Shown here: positions 27,558 to 35,309 of the stretch, one piece after another
How positions within the stretch are numbered: the stretch's first letter is position 1
Layout of the letters: each line of letters starts with the position of its first letter
NCBI RefSeq assembly: GCF_018687895.1
Contig: NZ_CP061307.1
Coordinates: 1,509,948 to 1,573,947 of the forward strand
Source of the DNA: Polynucleobacter sp. JS-JIR-II-50
GTDB lineage: Bacteria; Pseudomonadota; Gammaproteobacteria; Burkholderiales; Burkholderiaceae
Direction: 5' to 3'
Length of the DNA stretch: 64,000 nt
Position numbers and translations under genes: made by a program
The notes under the pieces: model-generated
What the model was told of the DNA's origin: nothing
The model's input: the letters and a program-made list of their open reading frames with translations, nothing else
Databases searched by the model: none

Positions 27558-28433
27558 CTAAGAAGCCCAAAGCCGTAATGGCTGAGCTGGCACACCATGA
27601 ACGATTGGTCTTAATTTGGACCATACATCAATCATAAAATTTCTGGCTATCTCCATATCATTAGAGACTACCCTCACCAAAAAGACGCCTTGTGGCATCA
27701 ACGTCACCCCAGCCCGTAATGAATCAGTCCAAGGCATCATCTCAGCAAAGGTTTCAACTAAATTAGCTGAGCACCTTGGTCCTACGGCCCATAGAGTTGC
27801 ACAAACAGGCCAAGACCCTAGTTGAGTTAAAGATCTGGAGTATTGATCTTCGGCATCTATATGCCCGTTCTCGATCCAAATTAACTTTCCATCACGCCTT
27901 ATTTCATTGAGCATATGAATGTGGCCACTAGACCATTCCTCGCCAGAGGCATGGCGTCCTAACATCAGGGCGTCCCAACCAATAAATGAAGCATTCGATG
28001 AAAGGCTCATCCTGGTAATAACGTTAGAGTTTGCGCCTTTAAAAAAAAGATTCTCTTGAGGTAGCCAATCTAATTTTGCATTCTCACCCAGCTCAAATTG
28101 AATATTTTGAGTAGCAGGATTTTTAAATGATTTGTACCATTTAGTGGCACTTGGAGTAGATAGAACCACATGACTACCCTTGCCAACAGCAACCTGGATA
28201 TCTAAGGTATCTCCGCCTGCGATACCTGCTGGCGGGTGAATGATGACCGTGTGGCAAATATCATCACCTTCGGGATATAAAGCTTTTTGAACTCGCAGTG
28301 GCCCCTCATGCAAACTTTTCTTTAATACAGTGCCAATTACAGTGCGCTCATAAGATAGGCTCAGTTTGGCTAGCCAACTAGGACTTAGAGGCCTAAATAG
28401 CTTTTTTACTGCGTTGTCTGGAGCCAAAAACAT
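27558..28433 (-). CDS. ureD: Urease accessory protein UreD (UreH)
   Basis: 291-residue accessory scaffold that binds apo-urease and passes nickel from UreG. Signature regions include LSYERTVIGTVLKKSLHEGP, ICHTVIIHPPAGIAGGDTLD, VVLSTPSATKWYKS and the LDWLPQENLFFKGAN stretch, all typical of UreD. It heads the ure part of the cluster, 35 bases downstream of urtE, so urea uptake and urease genes may share a transcript. Confidence 0.96.
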   Translation of the reverse strand: MFLAPDNAVKKLFRPLSPSWLAKLSLSYERTVIGTVLKKSLHEGPLRVQKALYPEGDDICHTVIIHPPAGIAGGDTLDIQVAVGKGSHVVLSTPSATKWYKSFKNPATQNIQFELGENAKLDWLPQENLFFKGANSNVITRMSLSSNASFIGWDALMLGRHASGEEWSSGHIHMLNEIRRDGKLIWIENGHIDAEDQYSRSLTQLGSWPVCATLWAVGPRCSANLVETFAEMMPWTDSLRAGVTLMPQGVFLVRVVSNDMEIARNFMIDVWSKLRPIVHGVPAQPLRLWAS

Positions 28434-28468
28434 ATGGGTAAGCCATCTAAGTGGAATGAGTATCCACT

Positions 28469-29161
28469 TTAAACCGAAATCATCTCCTGAACACCATTGA
28501 GATCCATATCAGCACCTTTGCCTTGCGCGACGACTTCACCGCGGCGCATCACAATATAGTTATCTGAGAGCTCTTTTGCAAAGTCGTAATATTGTTCAAC
28601 GAGAAGAACGGTAATACCCATTTCATCGACTAACTTGCGAAGGCATCGACCAATGTCCTGAATAATCGATGGCTGAATACCCTCGGTAGGCTCATCCAAA
28701 ATGATCAACTCTGGCTGAGACATCAATGCACGCCCAATTGCTAACTGCTGTTGTTGGCCACCTGACAAATCACCGCCCCGACGCGCCTTCATATCCGACA
28801 GAATTGGAAATAGCTCGTAAATATATCCAGGGATATTTTTTGGGCTTGAGAATTTTGCCGCTCCAATGAGCAAGTTTTCTTCGACTGTGAGTCTTGGGAA
28901 AATTTCTCGACCTTGAGGAACATAGGCAAATCCACCGTCCACCCGAGACCACGGGGGTAGATTGGCCAATTCTTTTCCATCCCAAGCAATCGAGCCAGTC
29001 TTTACTTTCACCACACCCATAAGCGATTTGAGCAAAGTGGTTTTGCCAACGCCATTTCGCCCAAGCAAACTGGTTAATTGACCCTTGGGGACTTCAAAAT
29101 TCACATTACGCAAAATATGGCTTCCGCCATAATATTGATTGAGATCTTTGACGATAAGCAT
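28469..29161 (-). CDS. urtE: Urea ABC transporter ATP-binding protein UrtE
   Basis: LivF-type ATPase of 230 residues. Walker A is LLGRNGVGKTTLLKSL, the signature LSGGQQQQLAIGRAL, Walker B LIILDEPTEGIQPS, and the H-loop equivalent VLLVEQYYDFA. The sequence type (LPPWSRVDGGFAYVPQGREIF and TEGIQPSIIQDIG) is that of UrtE rather than general LivF, and it sits between urtD and ureD, so urea is the likely substrate of the complex. Confidence 0.95.
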   Translation of the reverse strand: MLIVKDLNQYYGGSHILRNVNFEVPKGQLTSLLGRNGVGKTTLLKSLMGVVKVKTGSIAWDGKELANLPPWSRVDGGFAYVPQGREIFPRLTVEENLLIGAAKFSSPKNIPGYIYELFPILSDMKARRGGDLSGGQQQQLAIGRALMSQPELIILDEPTEGIQPSIIQDIGRCLRKLVDEMGITVLLVEQYYDFAKELSDNYIVMRRGEVVAQGKGADMDLNGVQEMISV

Positions 29162-29163
29162 GA

Positions 29164-29961
29164 TTAACGCCCTAAATACGATTCGATTACGCGTTCATCA
29201 CGCTTCACTTCATCCAAAGTGCCTTCGGCTAGAACTGAACCTTCAGCCAATACAGTCACCTTACCTTTTGGGCCCGCTAAAGCAGCAACAAATTCCATAT
29301 CATGCTCAACTACCATCATCGAGCATTGACCACGTAATGAATTTAGAAGCTCAGCTAAGCGCATTGTTTCTTCGTCCGTCATCCCTGCAACGGGCTCATC
29401 AAGCAATAACAGCTTGGGCTGCTGCATTAGAAGCATACCAATCTCTAAGCGTTGCTTTTGACCGTGAGAAAGAAGGCCAGCTTCACGATAAGCTTCTGAC
29501 TCTAACTGTGTAAGGGCAAGCACTGATTCCATCAAACGACGGCCCTCTAGATCTACTTTAGCAATCAAGGAGTGATGCCATGATTTATCTCCAGCCATCG
29601 CCAATTCAAGATTTTCCCAAACAGGGTGATGCTCAAATACCGTGGGCTTTTGAAATTTACGGCCAACGCCAATTTGGGCAATTTGTGGCTCGTTCATGGT
29701 CATCAGATCAATGGTCGAACCTAAATAAACGGAGCCATCAATATCAGCAATGTTAGAGCGAGTTTTACCGGTAATGACATCCATTAAGGTAGTCTTACCG
29801 GCGCCATTAGGCCCAATCACACAGCGCAGTTCGCCGACATCAATCGTCAATGACAATTTATTAATGGCCTGAAAACCGTCAAAATTGACCGATAGATCAT
29901 CCACATAGAGGATTCCAGTATGAGAAGTATCGATTCCCTTCTCAAGAAAGTGAGCGCTCAT
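29164..29961 (-). CDS. urtD: Urea ABC transporter ATP-binding protein UrtD
   Basis: LivG-type ATPase, 265 residues: Walker A VIGPNGAGKTTLMDVITGKT, signature LLSHGQKQRLEIGMLL, Walker B LLLLDEPVAGMTDEET. The VAGMTDEET sequence after Walker B is characteristic of UrtD. Two bases separate it from urtE and its start overlaps the urtC stop by four bases. Confidence 0.96.
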   Translation of the reverse strand: MSAHFLEKGIDTSHTGILYVDDLSVNFDGFQAINKLSLTIDVGELRCVIGPNGAGKTTLMDVITGKTRSNIADIDGSVYLGSTIDLMTMNEPQIAQIGVGRKFQKPTVFEHHPVWENLELAMAGDKSWHHSLIAKVDLEGRRLMESVLALTQLESEAYREAGLLSHGQKQRLEIGMLLMQQPKLLLLDEPVAGMTDEETMRLAELLNSLRGQCSMMVVEHDMEFVAALAGPKGKVTVLAEGSVLAEGTLDEVKRDERVIESYLGR

Positions 29962-31109
29962 TTTGACCCACCCTTCTTAACAACGAATTTGTGATAGATA
30001 CCCAGCAATCCATTCGGTAGAAACAAGGTCACCAATACAAACATCATTCCTAAGAAAAACAGCCAATATTCTGCAAAGTTAGTGGTAAAAAAACTCTTAG
30101 CCCCGCTCACCGCAAATGCGCCAATAATTGGACCTAGCAAGGTGCCGCGGCCACCTACTGCTACCCAGATCGCCATCTCAATCGAGTTTGTTGGAGACAT
30201 CTCTCCAGGATTAATGATGCCCACCTGCGGAACGAATAAAGCTCCAGCAATGGCGCATAGGATGGCAGATAGAACCCAAATAAAGAGTTTGTAACCTAAG
30301 GGGTTGTACCCACAAAACATCAAACGAGATTCTGCATCCCGTACCGCTGTAATCACCCTTCCCATTTTTGAGGTCACCAGGGCTCGGCAAAGAATAAAAC
30401 TGCCCAACAGGACTAAGAAGGTAACAATGAAAAGTGTGACGCGAGTACTTGGCGCGCTGATGGAGTAACCCAATATCCGCTTAAAGTCCGTGAAACCATT
30501 ATTGCCCCCAAAACCTGTTTCATTTCTAAAGAAAAGAAGCATGGCAGCATACGTTAATGCCTGCGTAATGATCGAGAAGTACACCCCTTTAATTCTGGAG
30601 CGAAAGGCAAAGTAACCAAATACCCAGGAAATCACTCCCGGAACCAGAATGAGCATCAAGAGCATCCACCAAAAGTGTTCGCTCCCCTTCCAGAACCAAG
30701 GCAACTCTTTCCAGTCTAAGAAAACCATGAAGTCAGGTAATTCGCTTTTGTATACACCTTCAGTTCCTATCTGGCGCATGAGATACATGCCCATGATGTA
30801 ACCGCCAATAGCAAAGAACAATCCATGCCCCAAACTCAATATTCCGCAGTAACCCCAAACCAAATCAAGCGCTAAGGCCGCAATTGCAAAGCACATAATC
30901 TTGCCAATTAAACTAAGCGCATAAGCAGACATGTAGAACATACTAGTCTCGGGAACCAGCAAAGAAAATATTGGCACACCAATTAATACGCACAGTGTCA
31001 ATGCTGCTAAGGCAATATAAGCACGCTTGCTGAGTATGGATTCACGCTCAGGAATTGCCAAACTAAAGCTAGATGAAGGAGCAAGCTTTCTAATATCCAT
31101 ATTAATCAA
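29958..31109 (-). CDS. urtC: Urea ABC transporter permease UrtC
   Basis: LivM-type permease, 383 residues, with a hydrophilic N-terminal leader of about 30 residues and eight to ten membrane helices. Family landmarks: LDLVWGYCGILSLGHGLFFA, GVYFSIITQALTYAAML, GFTDFKRILGY, and AVRDAESRLMFCGYNPLGYK with AIWVAVGGRGTLLGPIIGA. Overlaps urtB and urtD by a few bases. Confidence 0.95.
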   Translation of the reverse strand: MINMDIRKLAPSSSFSLAIPERESILSKRAYIALAALTLCVLIGVPIFSLLVPETSMFYMSAYALSLIGKIMCFAIAALALDLVWGYCGILSLGHGLFFAIGGYIMGMYLMRQIGTEGVYKSELPDFMVFLDWKELPWFWKGSEHFWWMLLMLILVPGVISWVFGYFAFRSRIKGVYFSIITQALTYAAMLLFFRNETGFGGNNGFTDFKRILGYSISAPSTRVTLFIVTFLVLLGSFILCRALVTSKMGRVITAVRDAESRLMFCGYNPLGYKLFIWVLSAILCAIAGALFVPQVGIINPGEMSPTNSIEMAIWVAVGGRGTLLGPIIGAFAVSGAKSFFTTNFAEYWLFFLGMMFVLVTLFLPNGLLGIYHKFVVKKGGSK

Positions 31110-32685
31110 CGCTCCTGCCTTTCAGTGCGAAGAGGCCTTGAGGACGTCTTTGGATAAAAATAATAATGAACACTAAGATAGCAATCTTGGCCAATACGGC
31201 GCCAATAAATGGCTCTAATAATTTGCTGGTGATACCAAGTCCAAATGCACCATAAATAGTGCCTGCAAGCTGACCTACTCCACCGAGTACCACCACCATG
31301 AAGGAATCAACAATATAGCTTTGACCAAGATCGGGACCTACGTTACCAATCTGTGAGAGGGCTACACCACCAAGACCGGCAATGCCTGCGCCAAATGCAA
31401 AGGCATACATATCCACGCGCACTGTTTTGACACCCACGCATGCAGCCATAGTCCGGTTTTGAGTAACCGCCCTGACGAAAAGCCCTAGACGAGTTTTGTT
31501 TAATACTAGCCAAGTCACGATTACTACCGCAATCGCAAAAGCAAAAATAATGATCCGGTTATAGGGCACAACCAAGTTAGGTAGTACCTGCATGGCACCA
31601 GACATCCACGTTGGATTAGCCACCTCGACATTTTGAGCGCCAAAAATAGTTCTGGTCATCTGAATCATCAGCAAACTGACGCCAAAGGTGGCTAATAAGG
31701 TTTCTAGCGGACGACCATATAAAAATTTAATGACCGTTCTTTCGATCAAAATACCCACTAAGGCGGCGGCAATAAAAGCAACCGGCAAAGCGAATAACAA
31801 ATACCAATCTAAATAGCCAGGAGCATATTGCCTGAAAAATCCTTGTACAACATAAGTTGCATAAGCACCAACCATCAGGAATTCACCGTGCGCCATATTG
31901 ATGACGCCAATCAAGCCATAAGTAATCGCCAAGCCCAAAGCGCAAAGTAACAAAATACTTCCATAACTAAACCCAGCGATCACATTACCCAGGATTTCGC
32001 CGCTAAACTCAGACTTCTTAATTTTGGCTAAAGCCTTTTCAGCCGCCTCTTGCACTGGGCCACCCTCTTTTGCCAAAGGCGCCAGCAATGCAGCAACTTG
32101 TGGATCACCACTATCGCCTAAGAGTTCAATTGCCTTTAGTTTTGATTCTTGATTGTCGGATTGCAAAGCAAGGAGCGCCCAGAGCTTCTGTACTTTTGGC
32201 TTGAGCGCAGGATCCTTTTCGGTAGCCAGTAAGTTTTCAACCAATGGGAAGGTGTCTGGCTCGGGATCCTTGATTAAAGAGTCGACTGCCTTAGCGCGAA
32301 TCTGTGGATCTGCAGAAGCTAGCTGTAAACCTAGCAAGGCATTATCAACTTTACCGCGCAGTTGATTATTCAGAATAACGTCTTGCAGTTCATCCGGCTT
32401 CACTGAAACACTTAGTCCGGTTAAGGGATCTAAATATTGATCGCCCTTTTGAACTACAACACCTTGGGGCGACAAGAAAAGGCTTTCTGCACTGAGAGCC
32501 TGAAGAATTTCTAAGGCTTCGGGACTACCCTCTTTAGATAAATTTTGGACCACTTTAACTTTGGCATCAAAGTTATCACTAAACAGGGGCTTTAAATCTG
32601 CAACATTAATTTTTGCAAAAGTAATCCCACATGCCAATACACAAGCAGCAGAAAGGATTAGTTTTGAAAAGATTGGAAATTTCAT
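31102..32685 (-). CDS. urtB: Urea ABC transporter permease UrtB
   Basis: LivH-type permease. The ATG at 32685 (MKFPIFSKLILSAACVLACG) gives a signal peptide and 527 residues. The frame is open further up to 32724, but that stretch crosses the urtA terminator. About 200 residues of soluble, HEAT-like sequence (VDSLIKDPEPDTFPLVENLL and similar) precede the membrane part, an extension known in proteobacterial UrtB. The permease core shows ALGLAITYGLIGVINMAHGE, LATFGVSLLMIQMTRTIFGA, and IAGLGGVALSQIGNVGPDLG. It is the first gene after the urtA-urtB hairpin. Confidence 0.94.
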   Translation of the reverse strand: MKFPIFSKLILSAACVLACGITFAKINVADLKPLFSDNFDAKVKVVQNLSKEGSPEALEILQALSAESLFLSPQGVVVQKGDQYLDPLTGLSVSVKPDELQDVILNNQLRGKVDNALLGLQLASADPQIRAKAVDSLIKDPEPDTFPLVENLLATEKDPALKPKVQKLWALLALQSDNQESKLKAIELLGDSGDPQVAALLAPLAKEGGPVQEAAEKALAKIKKSEFSGEILGNVIAGFSYGSILLLCALGLAITYGLIGVINMAHGEFLMVGAYATYVVQGFFRQYAPGYLDWYLLFALPVAFIAAALVGILIERTVIKFLYGRPLETLLATFGVSLLMIQMTRTIFGAQNVEVANPTWMSGAMQVLPNLVVPYNRIIIFAFAIAVVIVTWLVLNKTRLGLFVRAVTQNRTMAACVGVKTVRVDMYAFAFGAGIAGLGGVALSQIGNVGPDLGQSYIVDSFMVVVLGGVGQLAGTIYGAFGLGITSKLLEPFIGAVLAKIAILVFIIIFIQRRPQGLFALKGRSVD

Positions 32686-32689
32686 GGTG

Positions 32690-32721
32690 ATTGTGAAAAC
32701 CCTCCCCCAAGCGAGGGAGGG
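32690..32721 (-). terminator. Terminator/attenuator between urtA and urtB
   Basis: On the minus strand CCCTCCC (32721-32715) pairs perfectly with GGGAGGG (32706-32700) around an 8-base loop, then GTTTTC. It probably stops most transcripts after urtA, giving more binding protein than permease, a usual pattern for ABC importers. Confidence 0.7.
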
Positions 32722-32737
32722 CATTTTCTATTGAAAA

Positions 32738-33997
32738 TTACTGTACTGAATCAGGCTTGCCTGCATTACCGTCGATATACTGGCTCCATGGTTTAGCTGG
32801 AATAGCTGTTGGAGTTTTGTAGATCACGTTGAATTGTCCGTCTGCCTTGATTTCACCAATCATGACCGGCTTAGACAAATGGTGATTAGCACCCATCACC
32901 TCAAGATAACCACTTGGAGTGTTAAGTTTTTGACCAATCATTGCCTTACGAACAGCATCAACATCGGTTGTGCCCGCTTTCTCAACAGCCGCTTTCCACA
33001 TCAAGATACCGGTACGACTAGCCTCCATTGGGTCATCTGTCAAAGGCTTGCTAGCCCCTGGCAACTTTTTCTCTACAGAGTAAGCGGCCCACTGTTTTTT
33101 CCACTCGTCATTAACTGGGTTCTTAACTGACATGAAGTAATTCCATGCAGCCAATTGACCTACCAACGGCTTGGTATCAACGCCACGCAATTCCTCTTCA
33201 CCAACAGAGAATGCCACTACTGGAACATCTTTCGCTTTCAAGCCTGCATTACCCAATTCTTTATAGAAAGGAACGTTTGAGTCGCCGTTAATAGTAGAAA
33301 CAACTGCTGTCTTGCCGCCTTGAGAGAACTTCTTGATATTGGCAACAATAGTTTGATAGTCTGAGTGACCAAATGGTGTGTATGTTTCTTGAATATCATC
33401 ATCTTTAACACCTTTAGATTTCAAGAATGCGCGCAAGATCTTATTGGTTGTACGTGGGTATACGTAGTCAGTTCCCAAAAGAACCCAGCGCTTAGCACCG
33501 CCGCCCTCTTTACTCATCAAATACTCTACTGCTGGAATTGCTTGTTGATTAGGCGCTGCACCGGTGTAGAACACATTACGAGACATTTCTTCGCCTTCGT
33601 ACTGCACGGGGTAGAAGAGTAAGCCATTGAGCTCTTCAAAAACTGGCAGTACAGATTTACGTGATACGGAAGTCCAGCAGCCAAAAACAACCGAAACCTT
33701 ATCTTTAGTTAAAAGCTGTCGAGCCTTTTCAGCAAATAATGGCCAATTGGAAGCTGGATCAACCACTACTGGCTCTAATTTACGACCCAATACTCCGCCG
33801 CTTTTATTAATCTGGTCAATCACCATCAAATCCATATCTTTAAGTGATGTTTCGGAGATTGCCATTGTTCCGGATAGTGAATGCAAAATACCAACCTTAA
33901 TTGGCTCCTTGCTTTGAGCCATCGCCAAATGACTTAAACCTGTAAAACTCAAAGCCGCAGCCAAAGCTGACAACTTCAAAATTGATCTACGCTTCAT
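32738..33997 (-). CDS. urtA: Urea ABC transporter substrate-binding protein UrtA
   Basis: Periplasmic binding protein of 419 residues; the N-terminus MKRRSILKLSALAAALSFTG is an export signal ending near AMAQ, possibly Tat-type (KRRS). The mature sequence starts KEPIKVGILHSLSGTMAISE with the UrtA-typical SLKDMDLMVIDQINKSGGVLG, and includes the ligand-site region WTSVSRKSVLPVFEELNGLL. First gene of the urea operon, with its own terminator, so it should be the most highly expressed component. Confidence 0.96.
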   Translation of the reverse strand: MKRRSILKLSALAAALSFTGLSHLAMAQSKEPIKVGILHSLSGTMAISETSLKDMDLMVIDQINKSGGVLGRKLEPVVVDPASNWPLFAEKARQLLTKDKVSVVFGCWTSVSRKSVLPVFEELNGLLFYPVQYEGEEMSRNVFYTGAAPNQQAIPAVEYLMSKEGGGAKRWVLLGTDYVYPRTTNKILRAFLKSKGVKDDDIQETYTPFGHSDYQTIVANIKKFSQGGKTAVVSTINGDSNVPFYKELGNAGLKAKDVPVVAFSVGEEELRGVDTKPLVGQLAAWNYFMSVKNPVNDEWKKQWAAYSVEKKLPGASKPLTDDPMEASRTGILMWKAAVEKAGTTDVDAVRKAMIGQKLNTPSGYLEVMGANHHLSKPVMIGEIKADGQFNVIYKTPTAIPAKPWSQYIDGNAGKPDSVQ

Positions 33998-34315
33998 GTC
34001 TCACCTCTTGAGTAAATTAATCAGTTGGGCACATACAACCACTGCCTGCATTGATTAGAGGATGTTTCATGTTGGTGCAAATTCAAATAATCACCAAAAC
34101 AGAGCGTCTGCACCAAAACAAAGCGTCATCAAATTAAGAATTGCACTAAGAATAGGAATTTATACCGTTACAAAGGGGATGCCCTATTTTCCACTTTGTT
34201 ACTTGTCCTGGAACCATGGGAACTTGAACTAGGACAACTTTTTGTCGTTTAACCCGACAAACCTACTGTCTAGAAAAGTCACACCCCTATGTATCCCAAT
34301 TAAATCTATTTAGGC
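33998..34315 (-). promoter_or_regulatory. Upstream region of the urea/urease operon
   Basis: No gene. It contains a dyad TTGGTGCA (34072-34079) / TGCACCAA (34109-34116), resembling two halves of NtrC-type sites, and two near-identical 17-mers (CACCAAAACAGAGCGTC at 34092 and CACCAAAACAAAGCGTC at 34111) with a 19-bp period. Nearer the island end is a dyad TTTGTCG-N7-CGACAAA (34241-34261). A clear sigma-54 or sigma-70 promoter was not resolved by eye. Confidence 0.45.
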
Positions 34316-34351
34316 CCGTTGGTCGCGAGTTCGAATCTCGCCTGACCCACC
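34316..34351 (+). repeat. tRNA-Lys 3' fragment, attachment-type repeat copy 3
   Basis: 36 nt matching the tRNA-Lys 3' region with one change (T for C at 34343), ending CCACC and then diverging (G in place of the terminal A). No 5' half is present. It is the right boundary of the urease segment and looks older or more decayed than copy 2. Confidence 0.8.
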
Positions 34352-34529
34352 GCATATACATAAGTCCTTGTATTTTTGGATCAAGAGCTTTTTTATTCAC
34401 CCCTCTCACCACCAATAAATTAATGGACTCTTTAGGATAACCCTAGGGATAACCCAAAATACGAAGTTGATGGACGTCTTTTCAGGTTAAGCTTAAGCCC
34501 ATAAAACATATTACGAAGTTGAGACAGCA
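34352..34529. other. Junction region after the third att-like repeat
   Basis: 178 bases without a gene between the repeat and the binding-protein gene. It includes the short repeat ACGAAGTTGA (34461 and 34511 areas), which may be coincidental. No clear promoter was identified. Confidence 0.35.
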
Positions 34530-35288
34530 TTGAGATACTTACTTAAGTTTTGCCTTTCCATTTATTTCATTTGGAGCTCACCAGCTATAGCTCAACTTGG
34601 GGTCATGATATCGGGTGGTTTTTCGGGACCCTACAATCAAATGCTACCCGGCTTTGAACAGAAAACTGGCATTAAAGTAATCACCAAATCAGGCGCTTCC
34701 CAGGGCTCCGGACCTAAAACCATCAAATCCCAACTGAATGCGGGCACAACGGCAGATATAGTCATTTTGTCGCGCGAGGGATTAGCCGAACTCATGGCTC
34801 AGAATAAGATTCTGCCAAACTCGGATGTCGATTTAGCCAAAGCCCCCTTAGGCCTTGCGATCCCATCAGGAAATCCAAGACCAGACATCTCTACCATTCA
34901 GTCTTTTTCAAATGCCCTAGTAAAAGCAAAAAAAATTGTTATGCCAGGCAGCACAAGCGGTATCTATTTAAATGCTGAACTATTTCCACGTCTAGGGATC
35001 AGCAATCAAATTGAGGTTCAAGTCACCGAAAGGGGTGCTGAATCTACTGCCATTCTGGCTGCGCATAAGGCAAATATTGCCATTCAGCCCAGCAGTGAAT
35101 TGGTCAACGTTCCCGGTATTGACTATGTCGGCGCCCTTCCTGGCGATATTCAACTCATTCAGACTTTTAGCGCAGCCATTATTCTGAATTCGCCAAATCA
35201 AGAGGCGGCCAAAAAACTGGTTGAATATTTAAGCTCACCAAGCGCGGCCATACCCATTAAAAATAGCGGCATGGATTTAGTACGTTAA
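34530..35288 (+). CDS. ModA-like periplasmic substrate-binding protein (orphan)
   Basis: 252 residues: signal peptide FCLSIYFIWSSPAIA, then a type-2 periplasmic binding fold of the molybdate/sulfate group (VMISGGFSGPYNQMLPGFEQ, then ASQGSGPKTIKSQLNAG with TADIVILSREGLAELM, and later KIVMPGSTSGIYLNAELF). No permease or ATPase lies next to it; instead a Tat-exported amidohydrolase follows 21 bases downstream. Such orphan ModA-like proteins often bind organic anions or serve other roles, so molybdate is not assured. It is the first gene outside the island. Confidence 0.7.
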   Translation: MRYLLKFCLSIYFIWSSPAIAQLGVMISGGFSGPYNQMLPGFEQKTGIKVITKSGASQGSGPKTIKSQLNAGTTADIVILSREGLAELMAQNKILPNSDVDLAKAPLGLAIPSGNPRPDISTIQSFSNALVKAKKIVMPGSTSGIYLNAELFPRLGISNQIEVQVTERGAESTAILAAHKANIAIQPSSELVNVPGIDYVGALPGDIQLIQTFSAAIILNSPNQEAAKKLVEYLSSPSAAIPIKNSGMDLVR

Positions 35289-35309
35289 CCCACACTTGAA
35301 AGTGTCTTT

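Larger units (their letters stand above)
21420..34351. mobile_element. Putative genomic island carrying urea transport and urease genes
   Basis: About 12.9 kb between the second and third tRNA-Lys 3' fragments. It contains one coherent trait: a urea ABC importer, all urease structural and accessory genes, a HupE/UreJ protein and a secreted beta-rich protein, all on the minus strand. Near both ends, in opposite orientation, lie similar short dyads of TGTCG/CGACA type (21584-21600 and 34241-34261). No integrase, transposase or phage gene is seen. The island interpretation rests on the direct repeats; the age and mobility are unknown. Confidence 0.6.

Noticed and set aside
32686..32724. Upstream extension of the urtB reading frame
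   Set aside because: It runs through the stem of the urtA terminator, and the ATG at 32685 begins a proper signal peptide.
34241..34261. XerC/D dif-like site
   Set aside because: The arm sequence and spacing do not match a dif consensus, and its partner near 21590 points to an element-specific dyad instead.
34316..34351. Possible second tRNA-Lys gene
   Set aside because: Only the 3' half is present; there is no acceptor 5' strand, D arm or full anticodon arm, and the CCA end is altered.
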